From: Bacteroidaceae bacterium
Lineage (GTDB): Bacteria; Bacteroidota; Bacteroidia; Bacteroidales; Bacteroidaceae
Reading direction: 5' to 3'
Length of the DNA stretch: 64,000 nucleotides
Assembly (NCBI GenBank): GCA_017645655.1
Contig: JAGCNZ010000022.1
Coordinates: forward strand, 1 to 64,000
Shown: in pieces, positions 16,353-25,904 of the stretch
Layout of the letters: every line of letters begins with the position of its first letter
Position numbering within the stretch: position 1 is the first letter of the stretch
The notes under the pieces: model-generated
Told to the model about the DNA's origin: nothing
The model's input: only the letters and a program-made list of their open reading frames with translations
Database searches by the model: none
Program-made: the position numbers and the translations under genes

Positions 16353-18155
16353 ATGCAAAGCATCAGGAACATAGCCATCATAGCGCACGTCGACCACGGC
16401 AAAACAACCCTTGTAGATAAAATGTTGCTGGCAGGAAACCTCTTCCGCGAGAACCAGCAGACCGGAGAACTCATGCTTGATAACAACGAGCTGGAGCGAG
16501 AAAGAGGCATCACCATACTTTCCAAGAACGTCAGCATCAGCTATAAAGGCACGAAGATAAACATTATCGACACTCCGGGACACAGCGACTTCGGCGGAGA
16601 AGTAGAGCGAGTGCTGAACATGGCAGACGGATGCCTGCTGCTTGTCGATGCCTTCGAAGGTCCGATGCCGCAGACGCGTTTCGTTCTGCAAAAGGCTTTG
16701 CAAATCGGTTTGAAACCCGTCGTCGTCATCAACAAAGTGGATAAACCCAATTGTCGACCTGAAGAAGTCTATGAGATGGTGTTCGACCTGATGTGCGACC
16801 TCGATGCAACTGAGGAACAACTCGACTTTCCTGTCATCTACGGCTCTGCAAAACAAGGCTGGATGGCCGAGGATTGGCAGACACCAACGCAGGATATCAC
16901 CTATCTGTTGGACTGCATCCTCAGGTATATCCCTGAGCCTGAGATGCTTGAAGGCACGCCTCAGATGCTCATCACAAGTCTCGACTACAGCAACTACACA
17001 GGTCGAATCGCCGTAGGTCGCGTTCATCGCGGCACACTTCGCGAGGGCATGAACATCACGATTGCACATCGCAACGGCGTAATGGAAAAGACGCGCATCA
17101 AGGAACTCCACACCTTCACAGGCATGGGAAGACAGAAAACCACCGAAGTTGGCTCGGGCGACATCTGTGCAATTGTGGGGTTGGAACGTTTCGAAATAGG
17201 CGACACGCTTTGCGACTTCGAGAATCCCGAGCCGCTTCCACCTATCAGCATCGACGAGCCAACGATGTCTATGCTCTTTACAATCAACGATTCTCCCTTC
17301 TTCGGCAAAGAAGGAAAGTATTGCACAAGCCGTCACATAGGCGAACGTCTCGAGCGAGAACTCGAAAAGAACCTTGCCCTTCGTGTCGAAGTGCCTGAGG
17401 GTTTCACCGACCGTTGGATTGTGTCCGGCCGCGGAGTGCTGCATTTGTCAGTCCTCATCGAGACCATGCGTCGCGAAGGTTACGAGTTGCAAGTCGGTCA
17501 GCCACAGGTTATCTATAAAGAAATCGACGGCGTGAAGTGCGAACCTATCGAAGAGATGACCATCAATGTGCCTGAAGAATTTGCCTCCAAAATGATAGAT
17601 ATGGTGACGCGCAGGAAGGGCGAAATGACAAGCATGGAGAGTCAAGGCGAGCGCGTTAACATTGAGTTCCTCATCCCGTCGCGTGGCATCATCGGTCTTC
17701 GAACGAACATGCTGACAGCAAGTCAAGGGGAAGCAATCATTGCACACCGTTTCAAAGAATATCAACCCTACAAGGGCGACATCAATCGACGCGTGAATGG
17801 TTCCCTCATCGCCCTCGAGAGCGGCAATGCCTACGCCTATGCAATCGACCATCTTCAAGATAGAGGACGCTTCTTCATCGAGCCTCAGGATCAGGTTTAT
17901 GCTGGCCAAGTTGTTGGCGAACACGTTCATGAGAACGACATTGTCATCAATGTGTGCAAGGCCAAACAACTTACCAACGTTCGAGCAAGCGGCACAGATG
18001 AGAAGGCGCACATCATTCCGGCAACAATCTTCTCGCTCGAAGAGGCTCTCGAATACATTAAGGCAGACGAATATGTTGAGGTTACGCCGAAGAGCATGCG
18101 CATGCGTAAGGTCATTCTCGACCATTTAGAGAGGAAAAGGGCAAACAAAGAATAA
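16353..18155 (+). CDS. typA: translational GTPase TypA/BipA
   Basis: This ribosome-associated GTPase is related to EF-G and acts in ribosome assembly and stress adaptation. It has 600 residues. G1 is [10 protein letters not shown] (11-20), G2 region R-G-I-T-I-L, G3 D-T-P-G-H-S-D-F, G4 N-K-V-D, then the EF-G-like domains and the BipA-specific C-terminus (T-P-K-S-M-R-M-R-K). The start at M-Q-S-I-R-N fits the promoter 20 bases upstream; the longer open frame would begin upstream of that promoter. The next gene begins one base after its stop. Confidence 0.97.
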   Translation: MQSIRNIAIIAHVDHGKTTLVDKMLLAGNLFRENQQTGELMLDNNELERERGITILSKNVSISYKGTKINIIDTPGHSDFGGEVERVLNMADGCLLLVDAFEGPMPQTRFVLQKALQIGLKPVVVINKVDKPNCRPEEVYEMVFDLMCDLDATEEQLDFPVIYGSAKQGWMAEDWQTPTQDITYLLDCILRYIPEPEMLEGTPQMLITSLDYSNYTGRIAVGRVHRGTLREGMNITIAHRNGVMEKTRIKELHTFTGMGRQKTTEVGSGDICAIVGLERFEIGDTLCDFENPEPLPPISIDEPTMSMLFTINDSPFFGKEGKYCTSRHIGERLERELEKNLALRVEVPEGFTDRWIVSGRGVLHLSVLIETMRREGYELQVGQPQVIYKEIDGVKCEPIEEMTINVPEEFASKMIDMVTRRKGEMTSMESQGERVNIEFLIPSRGIIGLRTNMLTASQGEAIIAHRFKEYQPYKGDINRRVNGSLIALESGNAYAYAIDHLQDRGRFFIEPQDQVYAGQVVGEHVHENDIVINVCKAKQLTNVRASGTDEKAHIIPATIFSLEEALEYIKADEYVEVTPKSMRMRKVILDHLERKRANKE

Positions 18156-18156
18156 C

Positions 18157-19968
18157 ATGAAATCGCTTGCGCAGAGGCTCTTGCTATCGTGCCTCACAAT
18201 GTCATTCGGCGTTATTGCTTCTGCTCAAACCTCTTGGGTTGCGACCGATGCATTAGGTCGAACGCTTCCGACTGCCGAGGAGTGTCCGCTCAAGACCGAC
18301 AAGTCGCGAACCGTCGGCATATTTTATATTACCTGGCACACGCAGAATCTTCACGACGGACAGCCTTATACGTACGATGTGACGAAACGTATCGAGGCCG
18401 ATCCCGGCTGCATTTACGGCACGCCGGACTGGCCTTATGCTACCTATCATTGGGGTGAACCCGAGTACGGCTACTTCCTAAGTCAGGACAAATACGTCAT
18501 TCGCCACGACCTCTCGATGCTTGCCGATGCAGGCGTTGACGTGCTTATCATGGACGTCACAAACGCCGTCTGTTATTGGGACGAGTGGGAAGTCCTCTTC
18601 CAGACCATGCAGGAGATGAAGGCGGAAGGCAACAAGGTGCCGAAGTTCTGTTTTTGGGCGTTCAACGGCAACGTGATTGACGTGGTCCAAAGCCTCTATG
18701 AACGCTTCTACAAAACACCTCGTTACGAGGATTGTTGGTTTTATTGGGAAGGCAAACCACTGCTTCTTTACAACGCCACACCCAGTGTTGATGCCAATCC
18801 TGGCGGGGGACAGAAAGACAAAGACTACAGCGAGGAGGTCAAGCAGTTCTTTACTTTGAGAGGAATGTGGTGGGGATATTACAAATGGGCAGGTGAGAGG
18901 TATGTCGGCACGGAAGACCGTTGGAGTTTCGGCTACGAGTTGAACGACCCGAATGTGGCTGCCCTGACGCCCGAAGAATTGTGTTCGAAGCACCAAGGCA
19001 GGCTGGAGGAAATGGCTGTAACGCCTGCTCAGCATCCCATCAGCATTACCGGAAAGAGCTGGCGACGCGTGTCGGGTGAGCCGGAACTTGACGGCAAAGA
19101 TATGCCCCTCACTCCTTCCTCCTTTGAAGGGAACGAGGCAGGTTTTCCTCTTTCTGCTTATGGCATCTACTTCCAGGAGCGTTGGGACGAGGCGCTTCAA
19201 GTTGATCCGGACTTCATTTACCTCAACGACTGGAACGAATGGACTGCAGGTAAGTACCGAAACGGCAAGGACCCTTCGGGACAGGCGGACATGCATATCG
19301 ACTTCCTCGGCAGGAAGGAGAATCCTTTCTACTTTGTTGATCAGTATAATGCGGAGTTCAACCGAACCATCGCGCCCATGAAAGATGGCTGGACTGACAG
19401 CTATTATATGCAAATGGTACAGAACATCCGGCGCTACAAGGGCGTTCCTCCGATGCCTGTTCACACTGGTTATCAGCAGATTAAACTCGACGGAAGTCTC
19501 GACGAATGGCAGTCCGACAGTTGTTTTCTCGATACGAGAGGCGACGTGATTCATCGTGACCACGACGGCTACGGCAATCATCATTACACGGACGAAACAG
19601 GTCGGAATGACATCACGCGTTGTCTTGTGGCGCTCGACAAGCGGAACATCTACTTTGCTGCCGAGACTGCCGAGCCTCTTTCACCAAGTACAGACCCAAA
19701 CTGGATGCTTCTCCTCATCGATACAGACGAGGATGGTGCAGCCGACTTCACTGTTAAACCAGCCGAGGGAACGTATCCTGTTGCGATAGGAGAAAGGTGT
19801 CTCGAGGTCGCTTTACCTCGCAAAATGTTCAGCGAAGGCAGGAAAGTCAGCTTCAACTTCAAGTGGGCCGACAATCCGAGCAACGCCAACGATATCATCA
19901 GCATATCGACTTCAGGCGACACAGCCCCGAACCGACGCTTCTTTTATCGTTTCGTCTGGGAGAAATAA
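18157..19968 (+). CDS. secreted GH99/GH71-like glycosidase with C-terminal sugar-binding-like domain
   Basis: This 603-residue protein has a signal peptide (1-24, I-A-S-A-Q). Residues 40-430 look like a TIM-barrel of the GH99/GH71-like group: V-G-I-F-Y-I-T-W-H, D-A-G-V-D-V-L-I-M-D-V-T-N, and D-W-N-E-W-T-A-G-K near the barrel end. From about 438 (I-K-L-D-G-S-L-D-E-W) a CBM9/DOMON-like beta-sandwich follows. Related enzymes attack mannan or other alpha-linked glycans; the substrate cannot be read here. It sits one base after typA, so it may be read from the same transcript, although the functions look unrelated. Confidence 0.7.
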   Translation: MKSLAQRLLLSCLTMSFGVIASAQTSWVATDALGRTLPTAEECPLKTDKSRTVGIFYITWHTQNLHDGQPYTYDVTKRIEADPGCIYGTPDWPYATYHWGEPEYGYFLSQDKYVIRHDLSMLADAGVDVLIMDVTNAVCYWDEWEVLFQTMQEMKAEGNKVPKFCFWAFNGNVIDVVQSLYERFYKTPRYEDCWFYWEGKPLLLYNATPSVDANPGGGQKDKDYSEEVKQFFTLRGMWWGYYKWAGERYVGTEDRWSFGYELNDPNVAALTPEELCSKHQGRLEEMAVTPAQHPISITGKSWRRVSGEPELDGKDMPLTPSSFEGNEAGFPLSAYGIYFQERWDEALQVDPDFIYLNDWNEWTAGKYRNGKDPSGQADMHIDFLGRKENPFYFVDQYNAEFNRTIAPMKDGWTDSYYMQMVQNIRRYKGVPPMPVHTGYQQIKLDGSLDEWQSDSCFLDTRGDVIHRDHDGYGNHHYTDETGRNDITRCLVALDKRNIYFAAETAEPLSPSTDPNWMLLLIDTDEDGAADFTVKPAEGTYPVAIGERCLEVALPRKMFSEGRKVSFNFKWADNPSNANDIISISTSGDTAPNRRFFYRFVWEK

Positions 19969-20014
19969 ACACGCCTTTTCAGTCAACTTGACGAGCCTCG
20001 CGACTCAACTTCTC

Positions 20015-20182
20015 AAGTCGCGTTCATTGAATCATCATGAACGTTCAATTGAATTATCATGAATGTTCAATTGAATCATCATGATGAATCAACAAAGTTA
20101 ACGTGTCATGTCGAGAGATTTCACACGTTAAGTTTGGTCGCTCGACGTGTTAAGTCTGGTGATTCCGCGTGTTAAGTTTGTC
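20015..20182 (+). repeat. periodic CGTT/CGTGTTAAG array (copy C)
   Basis: The first half has cgttcaattgaatcatcatga units 21-22 nt apart (20021, 20042, 20064). The second half has CGTGTTAAG-type units (20102, 20126, 20146, 20168). Spacing is less regular than in the other arrays. It fills the gap between the GH99-like gene and the rarA promoter. Confidence 0.6.
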
Positions 20183-20209
20183 GTGATAACATGAAAAAGC
20201 GGGAATATA

Positions 20210-20242
20210 TTTGTGAATATGAACCTTTCTTTGTAAATTTGC
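20210..20242 (+). promoter_or_regulatory. promoter of rarA
   Basis: TTTG (20210-20213), 20 nt, TAAATTTGC (20234-20242), only 7 bases before the start codon. Confidence 0.75.
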
Positions 20243-20249
20243 AATCGTT

Positions 20250-21557
20250 ATGCAACCTTTAGCAGAGAGAATGCGTCCGTTGACGCTCGATGGTTATATC
20301 GGGCAGCAACACCTTGTAGGACAGGGTGCTGTGCTTCGAAAGATGTTGGAATGCGGTCACGTCAACAGCTTCATCCTTTGGGGACCTCCTGGAGTGGGGA
20401 AGACCACGCTTGCCAGTATCATCGCCCGTAAGCTGGAAGTTCCTTTCTACACACTCAGCGCGGTGACGAGCGGGGTGAAGGATGTTCGCGATGTTATCGA
20501 GAAGGCTCGCTCCAATCGATTCTTCAACCAGAACAATCCGATACTTTTCATCGACGAAATTCACCGCTTCTCCAAGTCGCAACAGGACTCTCTGCTGGGG
20601 GCCGTGGAACAGGGAATCGTCACACTCATCGGGGCGACAACGGAGAATCCTTCTTTCGAAGTCATCCGTCCGCTGCTTTCCCGTTGCCAGGTTTACACGC
20701 TTAAGCCCCTCGAAGAACAGGATTTGATGCAGCTTGCGCACTATGCCGTGGAGCATGACATCGAGTTGAGCAAGCGCGTATTCCATTTCACAGAAACCTC
20801 TGCATTGATGCGTTACAGCGGAGGCGACGCACGTAAGCTACTAAACATACTGGAACTTGTCTATGAGTCGGCACCCCAAGAGGGCGATATCGAAGTGACG
20901 GACGAGATTGTGGCAAACTGTTCGCAGCAGAACCCGCTTGCTTACGACAAGGATGGCGAAATGCATTACGACATCATTTCGGCTTTCATCAAAAGCATCC
21001 GAGGCAGCGACCCCGACGCCGCAATCTATTGGCTCGCCCGTATGATCGAGGGTGGGGAAGACCCCGCTTTCATAGCCAGGAGGCTTGTTATCAGCGCGAG
21101 TGAGGACATCGGACTCGCCAACCCCAACGCCCTGCTGTTGGCAAATGCCGCTTTCGACGCGGTGATGAAGATCGGCTGGCCTGAAGGTCGCATCCCTTTG
21201 GCTGAAGCAACCGTCTATCTCGCCTCGAGTCCCAAGAGCAATTCGGCCTACATGGCCATCAACGACGCCATTCAAAAGGTGCAGGAGACCGGCAATCAAC
21301 CTGTGCCACTCCACCTCAGGAATGCTCCCACGTCGTTGATGAAAAACCTCGGTTACAGCAAGGGTTACAAGTATGCACACGACTATGAAGGCAATTTCGT
21401 TCTTCAGCAGTTTCTTCCAGACGAGTTGAAAGACCAGCGTTTCTGGCATCCACAAAGCAATCCGGCTGAAGAAAGGCTTCGTTCACAAATGGAAAAGTGC
21501 TGGGGCAGCCGTTTTTCTCCACAAACTCCGCCCAAAGAAAACGGGCCAAAAGATTAG
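20250..21557 (+). CDS. rarA: replication-associated recombination protein RarA (MgsA)
   Basis: RarA is an AAA+ ATPase related to clamp-loader subunits and acts at stalled forks. It has 435 residues. Walker A G-P-P-G-V-G-K-T-T is at 45-53, Walker B I-L-F-I-D-E-I-H-R-F follows, sensor 1 is G-A-T-T-E-N-P-S-F, and the arginine-finger region is L-L-S-R-C. The C-terminal tetramerisation domain includes Y-L-A-S-S-P-K-S-N-S-A-Y. It has its own promoter. Confidence 0.95.
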   Translation: MQPLAERMRPLTLDGYIGQQHLVGQGAVLRKMLECGHVNSFILWGPPGVGKTTLASIIARKLEVPFYTLSAVTSGVKDVRDVIEKARSNRFFNQNNPILFIDEIHRFSKSQQDSLLGAVEQGIVTLIGATTENPSFEVIRPLLSRCQVYTLKPLEEQDLMQLAHYAVEHDIELSKRVFHFTETSALMRYSGGDARKLLNILELVYESAPQEGDIEVTDEIVANCSQQNPLAYDKDGEMHYDIISAFIKSIRGSDPDAAIYWLARMIEGGEDPAFIARRLVISASEDIGLANPNALLLANAAFDAVMKIGWPEGRIPLAEATVYLASSPKSNSAYMAINDAIQKVQETGNQPVPLHLRNAPTSLMKNLGYSKGYKYAHDYEGNFVLQQFLPDELKDQRFWHPQSNPAEERLRSQMEKCWGSRFSPQTPPKENGPKD

Positions 21558-21627
21558 TCAGAAGATGAGCGACGGCAATTTCAATCGGGCTTTGCTTCCT
21601 TCCACGCCATACAGAAGTGGCGTTAAA

Positions 21628-21765
21628 ATGGGGCAACAACAAACGAAGGCAAAGGCAATCGAGGCTTTGAAGATTGCTTTGGAAAAGGCAGAACCGACCC
21701 TCTCCGACGAGCAAAAAGATGCGATTCAGGCAGGCTTCGAACAGGAGCTAAGGCTTCATCTTTAG
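21628..21765 (+). CDS. possible small helical protein
   Basis: A 45-residue frame starts at M-G-Q-Q-Q-T-K-A-K (a longer start at 21565 is also open). The product would be a charged amphipathic helix pair (A-L-K-I-A-L-E-K-A-E-P, D-E-Q-K-D-A-I-Q-A-G-F). Its stop overlaps the convergent lipid kinase gene by 18 bases. Composition looks coding, but no promoter or family is recognised. Confidence 0.3.
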   Translation: MGQQQTKAKAIEALKIALEKAEPTLSDEQKDAIQAGFEQELRLHL

Positions 21766-22803
21766 CTTTCTCAGCAGTTCCTTGTTGATGGTACTGATGC
21801 GTCGTTGACCTTCCTTAAAGTCCGCTTTGAGGTCCGCGCCGAAGGTCGAAATCTCCTCATTCACGCCATGATAGAAGTCGGTAAACGTCCTGAGTAGGGG
21901 AGGAATGTAGGGTTGTTCCTTAGTATTCACGACCATTCGTATGCCTTTAGGCACCAACCTTACATCCAACTCGTTTCCCGCTTCCTTCGGATCGCCGTCG
22001 AAATGCATAACGCCGGGTGCACTTCTCTTAATGTGAAGATGTTGGCAACGGAATGAACGGATGTGGCTGTTGGTCGTGATGGTCTTGTTGAAGAGCTGTA
22101 TGGCGATTTGCGGCGCCTCGAGAACCGTGAAGGGTTCCATCAAAGTAACGTCCATGAGACCGTCGCTCATACTTGCATGAGGAGCGATGTACACGTTGTT
22201 TCCGTACTGACTTGCGTTTGCGCAGGCGATAAGAAAAGCCTTATAGACCTGTCGCTCCCCGTCAATCGTTATCTCGTAAGTCTCTGGTTTGTACTTCAAG
22301 CCCTCTTTCAGTGTGTTTTCAATATAGGTGAGAAGGCCTCTTCGACCTGCTTTGGCGAACCGGTCGCTGATGAATGCGTCGAATCCAACCCCGCATGTGC
22401 AGAAGAAAGGCTGCTGATCGATCATGCCGTAATCGAGCGCCTCGATGTGACAATCAGCAAGAACTCGCAGCGCGCCATCAGGATTCATCGGGATATAGAG
22501 GTGTCGCGCCAAGCCGTTTCCGCTGCCGCAAGGGATGATGCCAAGCGCCGTTTCGGAATGAATCAGACTTCGCGCCACCTCGTTAACCGTACCGTCTCCG
22601 CCCACAGCCACAGCGATGTCGGCTCCCTCTTCAGTAGCCTTCGCAACAAACTCCGCGGCATGTCCCTTGTGCTCGGTCTTGCAAATCGTCCACTCGAAGC
22701 GCTGGCTGTCCAAATACTTCGGGATGAGGTCGATGATGTGCTGCTTGTCCGAAGTACCCGAAATGGGGTTGACGATGAATACTATCTTGGTCTTTTTCTC
22801 CAT
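21748..22803 (-). CDS. diacylglycerol/sphingosine-kinase-fold lipid kinase
   Basis: This 351-residue protein belongs to the DAGK catalytic family (YegS/BmrU/DgkB). Features: I-V-F-I-V-N-P-I-S-G (7-16), the nucleotide-binding G-G-D-G-T-V-N-E-V (about 68-76), and G-S-G-N-G-L-A-R-H (about 92-100). The C-terminal sandwich carries H-F-D-G-D-P. About 60 extra residues after the usual end form a charged helical tail. It is divergent from serine palmitoyltransferase, the first sphingolipid enzyme, so phosphorylation of a sphingoid base or ceramide is a reasonable guess. A diacylglycerol or undecaprenol substrate is equally possible from sequence. Confidence 0.85.
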   Translation of the reverse strand: MEKKTKIVFIVNPISGTSDKQHIIDLIPKYLDSQRFEWTICKTEHKGHAAEFVAKATEEGADIAVAVGGDGTVNEVARSLIHSETALGIIPCGSGNGLARHLYIPMNPDGALRVLADCHIEALDYGMIDQQPFFCTCGVGFDAFISDRFAKAGRRGLLTYIENTLKEGLKYKPETYEITIDGERQVYKAFLIACANASQYGNNVYIAPHASMSDGLMDVTLMEPFTVLEAPQIAIQLFNKTITTNSHIRSFRCQHLHIKRSAPGVMHFDGDPKEAGNELDVRLVPKGIRMVVNTKEQPYIPPLLRTFTDFYHGVNEEISTFGADLKADFKEGQRRISTINKELLRKLKMKP

Positions 22804-22813
22804 ATTTCGCGTT

Positions 22814-22822
22814 GCAAAGGTA
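22814..22822 (-). promoter_or_regulatory. promoter -7 box of the lipid kinase gene
   Basis: Minus strand TACCTTTGC, 11 bases before the start codon, implying a nearly leaderless mRNA. Confidence 0.6.
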
Positions 22823-22917
22823 AGAAAAATACTTTAATTCTCATACCATAATATATTAAATAGACACACAAGGCGAAAAATTATGAATGATGCTTTATGT
22901 ATTAAGAACTTTTTTCG

Positions 22918-22926
22918 TATCTTTGC
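22918..22926 (+). promoter_or_regulatory. promoter -7 box of the serine palmitoyltransferase gene
   Basis: TATCTTTGC, 41 bases before the start codon; TTTA about 20 nt upstream is a weak -33 element. Confidence 0.65.
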
Positions 22927-22967
22927 ACACGAAATTAGCCCTTTCGGGGGATAGCTAAAAGAGTTTT

Positions 22968-24152
22968 ATGGGATTATTACAAGACAGATGCGCCAAGTAC
23001 ACACTCCCGCAGGAGTTCATGGCGCAGGGCATATACCCTTACTTCCGCGAGATTGAAGGTAAGCAAGGCACCGAGGTTATAATGGAAGGCAAGCGCGTGC
23101 TGATGTTCGGCTCGAATGCTTATACTGGCCTGACAGGCGACCAGCGCATCATCGATGCGGGTTGTGCGGCGATGCAGAAATATGGTAGCGGATGTGCTGG
23201 CAGCAGGTTCCTCAATGGAACACTCGACATACATGTGCAGCTCGAGAAAGAGCTCGCAGAGTTTGTCGGCAAGGATGAAGCACTCTGCTTTGCAACTGGC
23301 TTCACCGTTAACAGCGGTGTCATTAGTCAGATTGTTGACCGAAACGACTACGTTATCTGTGACGACCGCGACCACGCGAGCATCGTCGATGGCCGTCGTC
23401 TCAGCTTTGCCACGCAGCTCAAGTACAAGCATAACGACATGGAGGACCTTGAAAAGCAACTCCAAAAGTGCGATCCTGACCGTGTGAAACTCATCGTGGT
23501 GGACGGTGTCTTCAGCATGGAGGGCGACCTCTGCAAGTTGCCGGAAATCGTGAAGCTGAAGAAGAAATACAATGCAGCCATCATGGTTGACGAAGCTCAC
23601 GGCATTGGTGTCTTCGGCAAGCAGGGTAGGGGCGTCTGCAACCACTTTGGCCTGACCGATGAAGTCGACCTTATCATGGGAACATTCTCAAAGAGTTTGG
23701 CCTCCATCGGCGGTTTCATCGCAGCAGACAGCAGCGTTATCAACTGGCTCAGGCACACCGCACGAACCTACATCTTCAGCGCAAGTTGTACACCAGCCGC
23801 AACTGCGGCGGCTCGCGAGGCACTTCACATCATCCAACAAGAGCCGGAAAGACTGGAAGCTTTATGGAGTGTAACGAACTACGCGCTTAAGCGTTTCCGC
23901 GAAGAAGGCTTCGAGATTGGCGACACGGAAAGCCCTATCATACCTCTTTACGTACGTGACACCGACAAGACCTTCATGGCTGTTGCCAAAGCATTCAACG
24001 AAGGCGTATTCATCAACCCGGTAATTCCTCCCGCTTGCGCCCCGCAAGACACGCTCGTTCGCTATGCCTTGATGGCAAACCACACACGCGAACAGGTTGA
24101 CGAATCTGTTGTTAAACTGAAAAAAGTCTTCAAGGAATTGGGAATTCTTTAA
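22968..24152 (+). CDS. spt: serine palmitoyltransferase (alpha-oxoamine synthase family)
   Basis: This PLP enzyme condenses serine with an acyl-CoA to 3-ketosphinganine, the first step of sphingolipid synthesis in Bacteroidetes. It has 394 residues. Features: N-T-G-L-type substrate loop S-N-A-Y-T-G-L (about 44-50), G-S-G-C-A-G-S-R-F (about 72-80), D-E-A-H-G-I-G-V-F-G (about 207-216), and the Schiff-base lysine in T-F-S-K-S-L-A (Lys242). Relatives in the family (KBL, BioF, HemA) are excluded mainly by the N-terminus and phylum context, so paralogue identity is inferred. It is divergent from a lipid kinase and followed by a strong terminator. Confidence 0.85.
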   Translation: MGLLQDRCAKYTLPQEFMAQGIYPYFREIEGKQGTEVIMEGKRVLMFGSNAYTGLTGDQRIIDAGCAAMQKYGSGCAGSRFLNGTLDIHVQLEKELAEFVGKDEALCFATGFTVNSGVISQIVDRNDYVICDDRDHASIVDGRRLSFATQLKYKHNDMEDLEKQLQKCDPDRVKLIVVDGVFSMEGDLCKLPEIVKLKKKYNAAIMVDEAHGIGVFGKQGRGVCNHFGLTDEVDLIMGTFSKSLASIGGFIAADSSVINWLRHTARTYIFSASCTPAATAAAREALHIIQQEPERLEALWSVTNYALKRFREEGFEIGDTESPIIPLYVRDTDKTFMAVAKAFNEGVFINPVIPPACAPQDTLVRYALMANHTREQVDESVVKLKKVFKELGIL

Positions 24153-24176
24153 GCCAACGTAATCATTCAATATAGT

Positions 24177-24214
24177 AGCAATGCCCACTTTCGCAGGTGA
24201 GCATTGCTTTTTTT
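24177..24214 (+). terminator. rho-independent terminator after the serine palmitoyltransferase gene
   Basis: AGCAATGC (24177-24184) pairs with GCATTGCT (24201-24208), with an inner CCAC/GGTG helix and a T-run. Confidence 0.85.
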
Positions 24215-24247
24215 ATATCTTACATGAAAAAGATAGTGCAGTTAAAT

Positions 24248-24346
24248 CGGCAAACTATCCGTGCTTAGTTTGAAATTTATCCGTGTTAAGTTTGAAATTT
24301 ATCCGTGTTAAAATTTCAATTTAACCGTGCTTAGTTTGAAAACCTT
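24248..24346 (+). repeat. exact 22-nt CCGTG array (copy D)
   Basis: CCGTG cores start at 24259, 24281, 24303 and 24325, exactly 22 nt apart, with linkers of the form (c/t)taagtttgaaattta. It lies between the terminator and the 3' end of the sulfatase gene, so nothing is transcribed into it from the left. Confidence 0.8.
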
Positions 24347-24353
24347 GCTGGTC

Positions 24354-25904
24354 TTACCACTCATCGACATGTTGTTCGCGACGGAACGCATCGAGTTGTT
24401 TCTGGAGTCGAGTCAAGTGTTTGGCATACTTCTTATCAGCCACGACATTATGAAGTTCATTCGGATCTTTCCTCAAATCAAAGAGTTCATCGTAGGAATC
24501 GTTAGGTCCGTAGAAGTGCAAAAGCTTGTATCTTCCGTCGCTAACGCCATCGTGTCGCATAACATTATGTTCTGCGGGACAATCGTAATAGTGGTAATAC
24601 AAGTACTTACGCCAGTTCTTCGGGGCTTTTCCGCCTTTCGACATGATAGGAAGCAACGAGGTTCCAACCATTTGTTTGGTTTTTTCAGCATCAGCGATAT
24701 CGAGGAAAGTCGGGGCAAAGTCAATGTTTTGAACGAGAGCGTCGCACTTCTGACCGCCTTTCATGCCAGGTGTATAGACGAGTAGGGGCGTGCGAAACGA
24801 CTCCTCATACATAAACCTTTTGTCGAACCAACCGTGTTCGCCCATGTAGAAACCCTGGTCGCTCGTATAGACAACCATCGTGTTGTCCATCAAGTTGTTA
24901 GCCTCCAAGTAGTCAAGCAACCGGCCAACTTGTTCGTCGATACTGTGGATGACGCACATATAGTCGCGGATATAGCGCTGATACTTCCAGCGAAGAAGGG
25001 CGTCGCCACTCAGGTTCTGTGCCAACATAGCTTCGTTTCGAGGATTATAGATAGCTTCCCATTTCTCCCTTTGTTCAGGCGACATACGGGCAAGCTGCTG
25101 GCGAAATCCGTTGCCATTACGTTCGTGAGTGTAACCCATACCGGGCTTAATCTGCGTCACCTTAAGGTCGTAGCACATTTCCATGTCTTTCTCGATGCTC
25201 ATTTGTTGCTCGTGAGCAGCCCGACCTCTCGTGGAATAATCGTCGTAGAAACTCTCTGGAAGAGGGAACTCGACGTCCTCATACAAGTCGAGCATCTCGA
25301 GTGGTGGCATCCAATTCCTGTGAGGAGCCTTATGATGAACGAAGAGAGCAAAGGGTTTAGACTTGTCGCGCTGTTCAAGGAACTGTATTGCATGGTCCGT
25401 GATGATGTTTGTCGCATAGCCTTTCTCAACGATATACTTGCCATCAGTCTCTTTTGAGCGGAAACGAGGATCGTAATAATCGCCCTGACCAGGCACGATA
25501 TGATAGTCGTCGAAGCCTTTCGGCTCACAAAGCATATGCCATTTACCAATCATACTTGTCTGGTAACCAGCTTGTTGCAGATACTCACTTACGAACGGTG
25601 CATTCTCGTCAATCGGACAATTAAGCGTTCTTTGTCCGCTCTGATGACTGTACATTCCTGTCATCAGACAAGCCCGACTTGGTGTGCTCAGCGAGTTCTC
25701 CACATAAGCGCGACGAAACAACATGCCCTTCTCGGCAAGCCTGTCGAGGTTTGGAGTCGGGGCTTGTCGGCTGAGTTGATGCCCATAAGCGCTAATTGCC
25801 TGATAGGAATGGTCGTCGCTCATAATGTAAACGATGTTCCAACGCTGTGCCTGAGCAGCATTTAAGGCACAACTGCCAAGCAGGAAAAGAGGGAGTTTTT
25901 TCAT
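24354..25904 (-). CDS. secreted S1-family sulfatase (serine type)
   Basis: A 516-residue enzyme that hydrolyses sulfate esters, probably of host or algal glycans. It has a signal peptide (1-19, A-A-Q-A). Metal site Y-I-M-S-D-D-H is near residue 30. The formylglycine motif is S-T-P-S-R at 73-77, so the modified residue is Ser73, which requires an anaerobic sulfatase-maturating enzyme rather than the oxygen-dependent one. Further motifs: I-G-K-W-H, and T-S-D-Q-G-F-Y-M-G-E-H-G-W-F-D-K-R. The start at M-K-K-L-P is chosen for the signal peptide; it overlaps the oxidoreductase stop by 4 bases. Confidence 0.93.
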   Translation of the reverse strand: MKKLPLFLLGSCALNAAQAQRWNIVYIMSDDHSYQAISAYGHQLSRQAPTPNLDRLAEKGMLFRRAYVENSLSTPSRACLMTGMYSHQSGQRTLNCPIDENAPFVSEYLQQAGYQTSMIGKWHMLCEPKGFDDYHIVPGQGDYYDPRFRSKETDGKYIVEKGYATNIITDHAIQFLEQRDKSKPFALFVHHKAPHRNWMPPLEMLDLYEDVEFPLPESFYDDYSTRGRAAHEQQMSIEKDMEMCYDLKVTQIKPGMGYTHERNGNGFRQQLARMSPEQREKWEAIYNPRNEAMLAQNLSGDALLRWKYQRYIRDYMCVIHSIDEQVGRLLDYLEANNLMDNTMVVYTSDQGFYMGEHGWFDKRFMYEESFRTPLLVYTPGMKGGQKCDALVQNIDFAPTFLDIADAEKTKQMVGTSLLPIMSKGGKAPKNWRKYLYYHYYDCPAEHNVMRHDGVSDGRYKLLHFYGPNDSYDELFDLRKDPNELHNVVADKKYAKHLTRLQKQLDAFRREQHVDEW

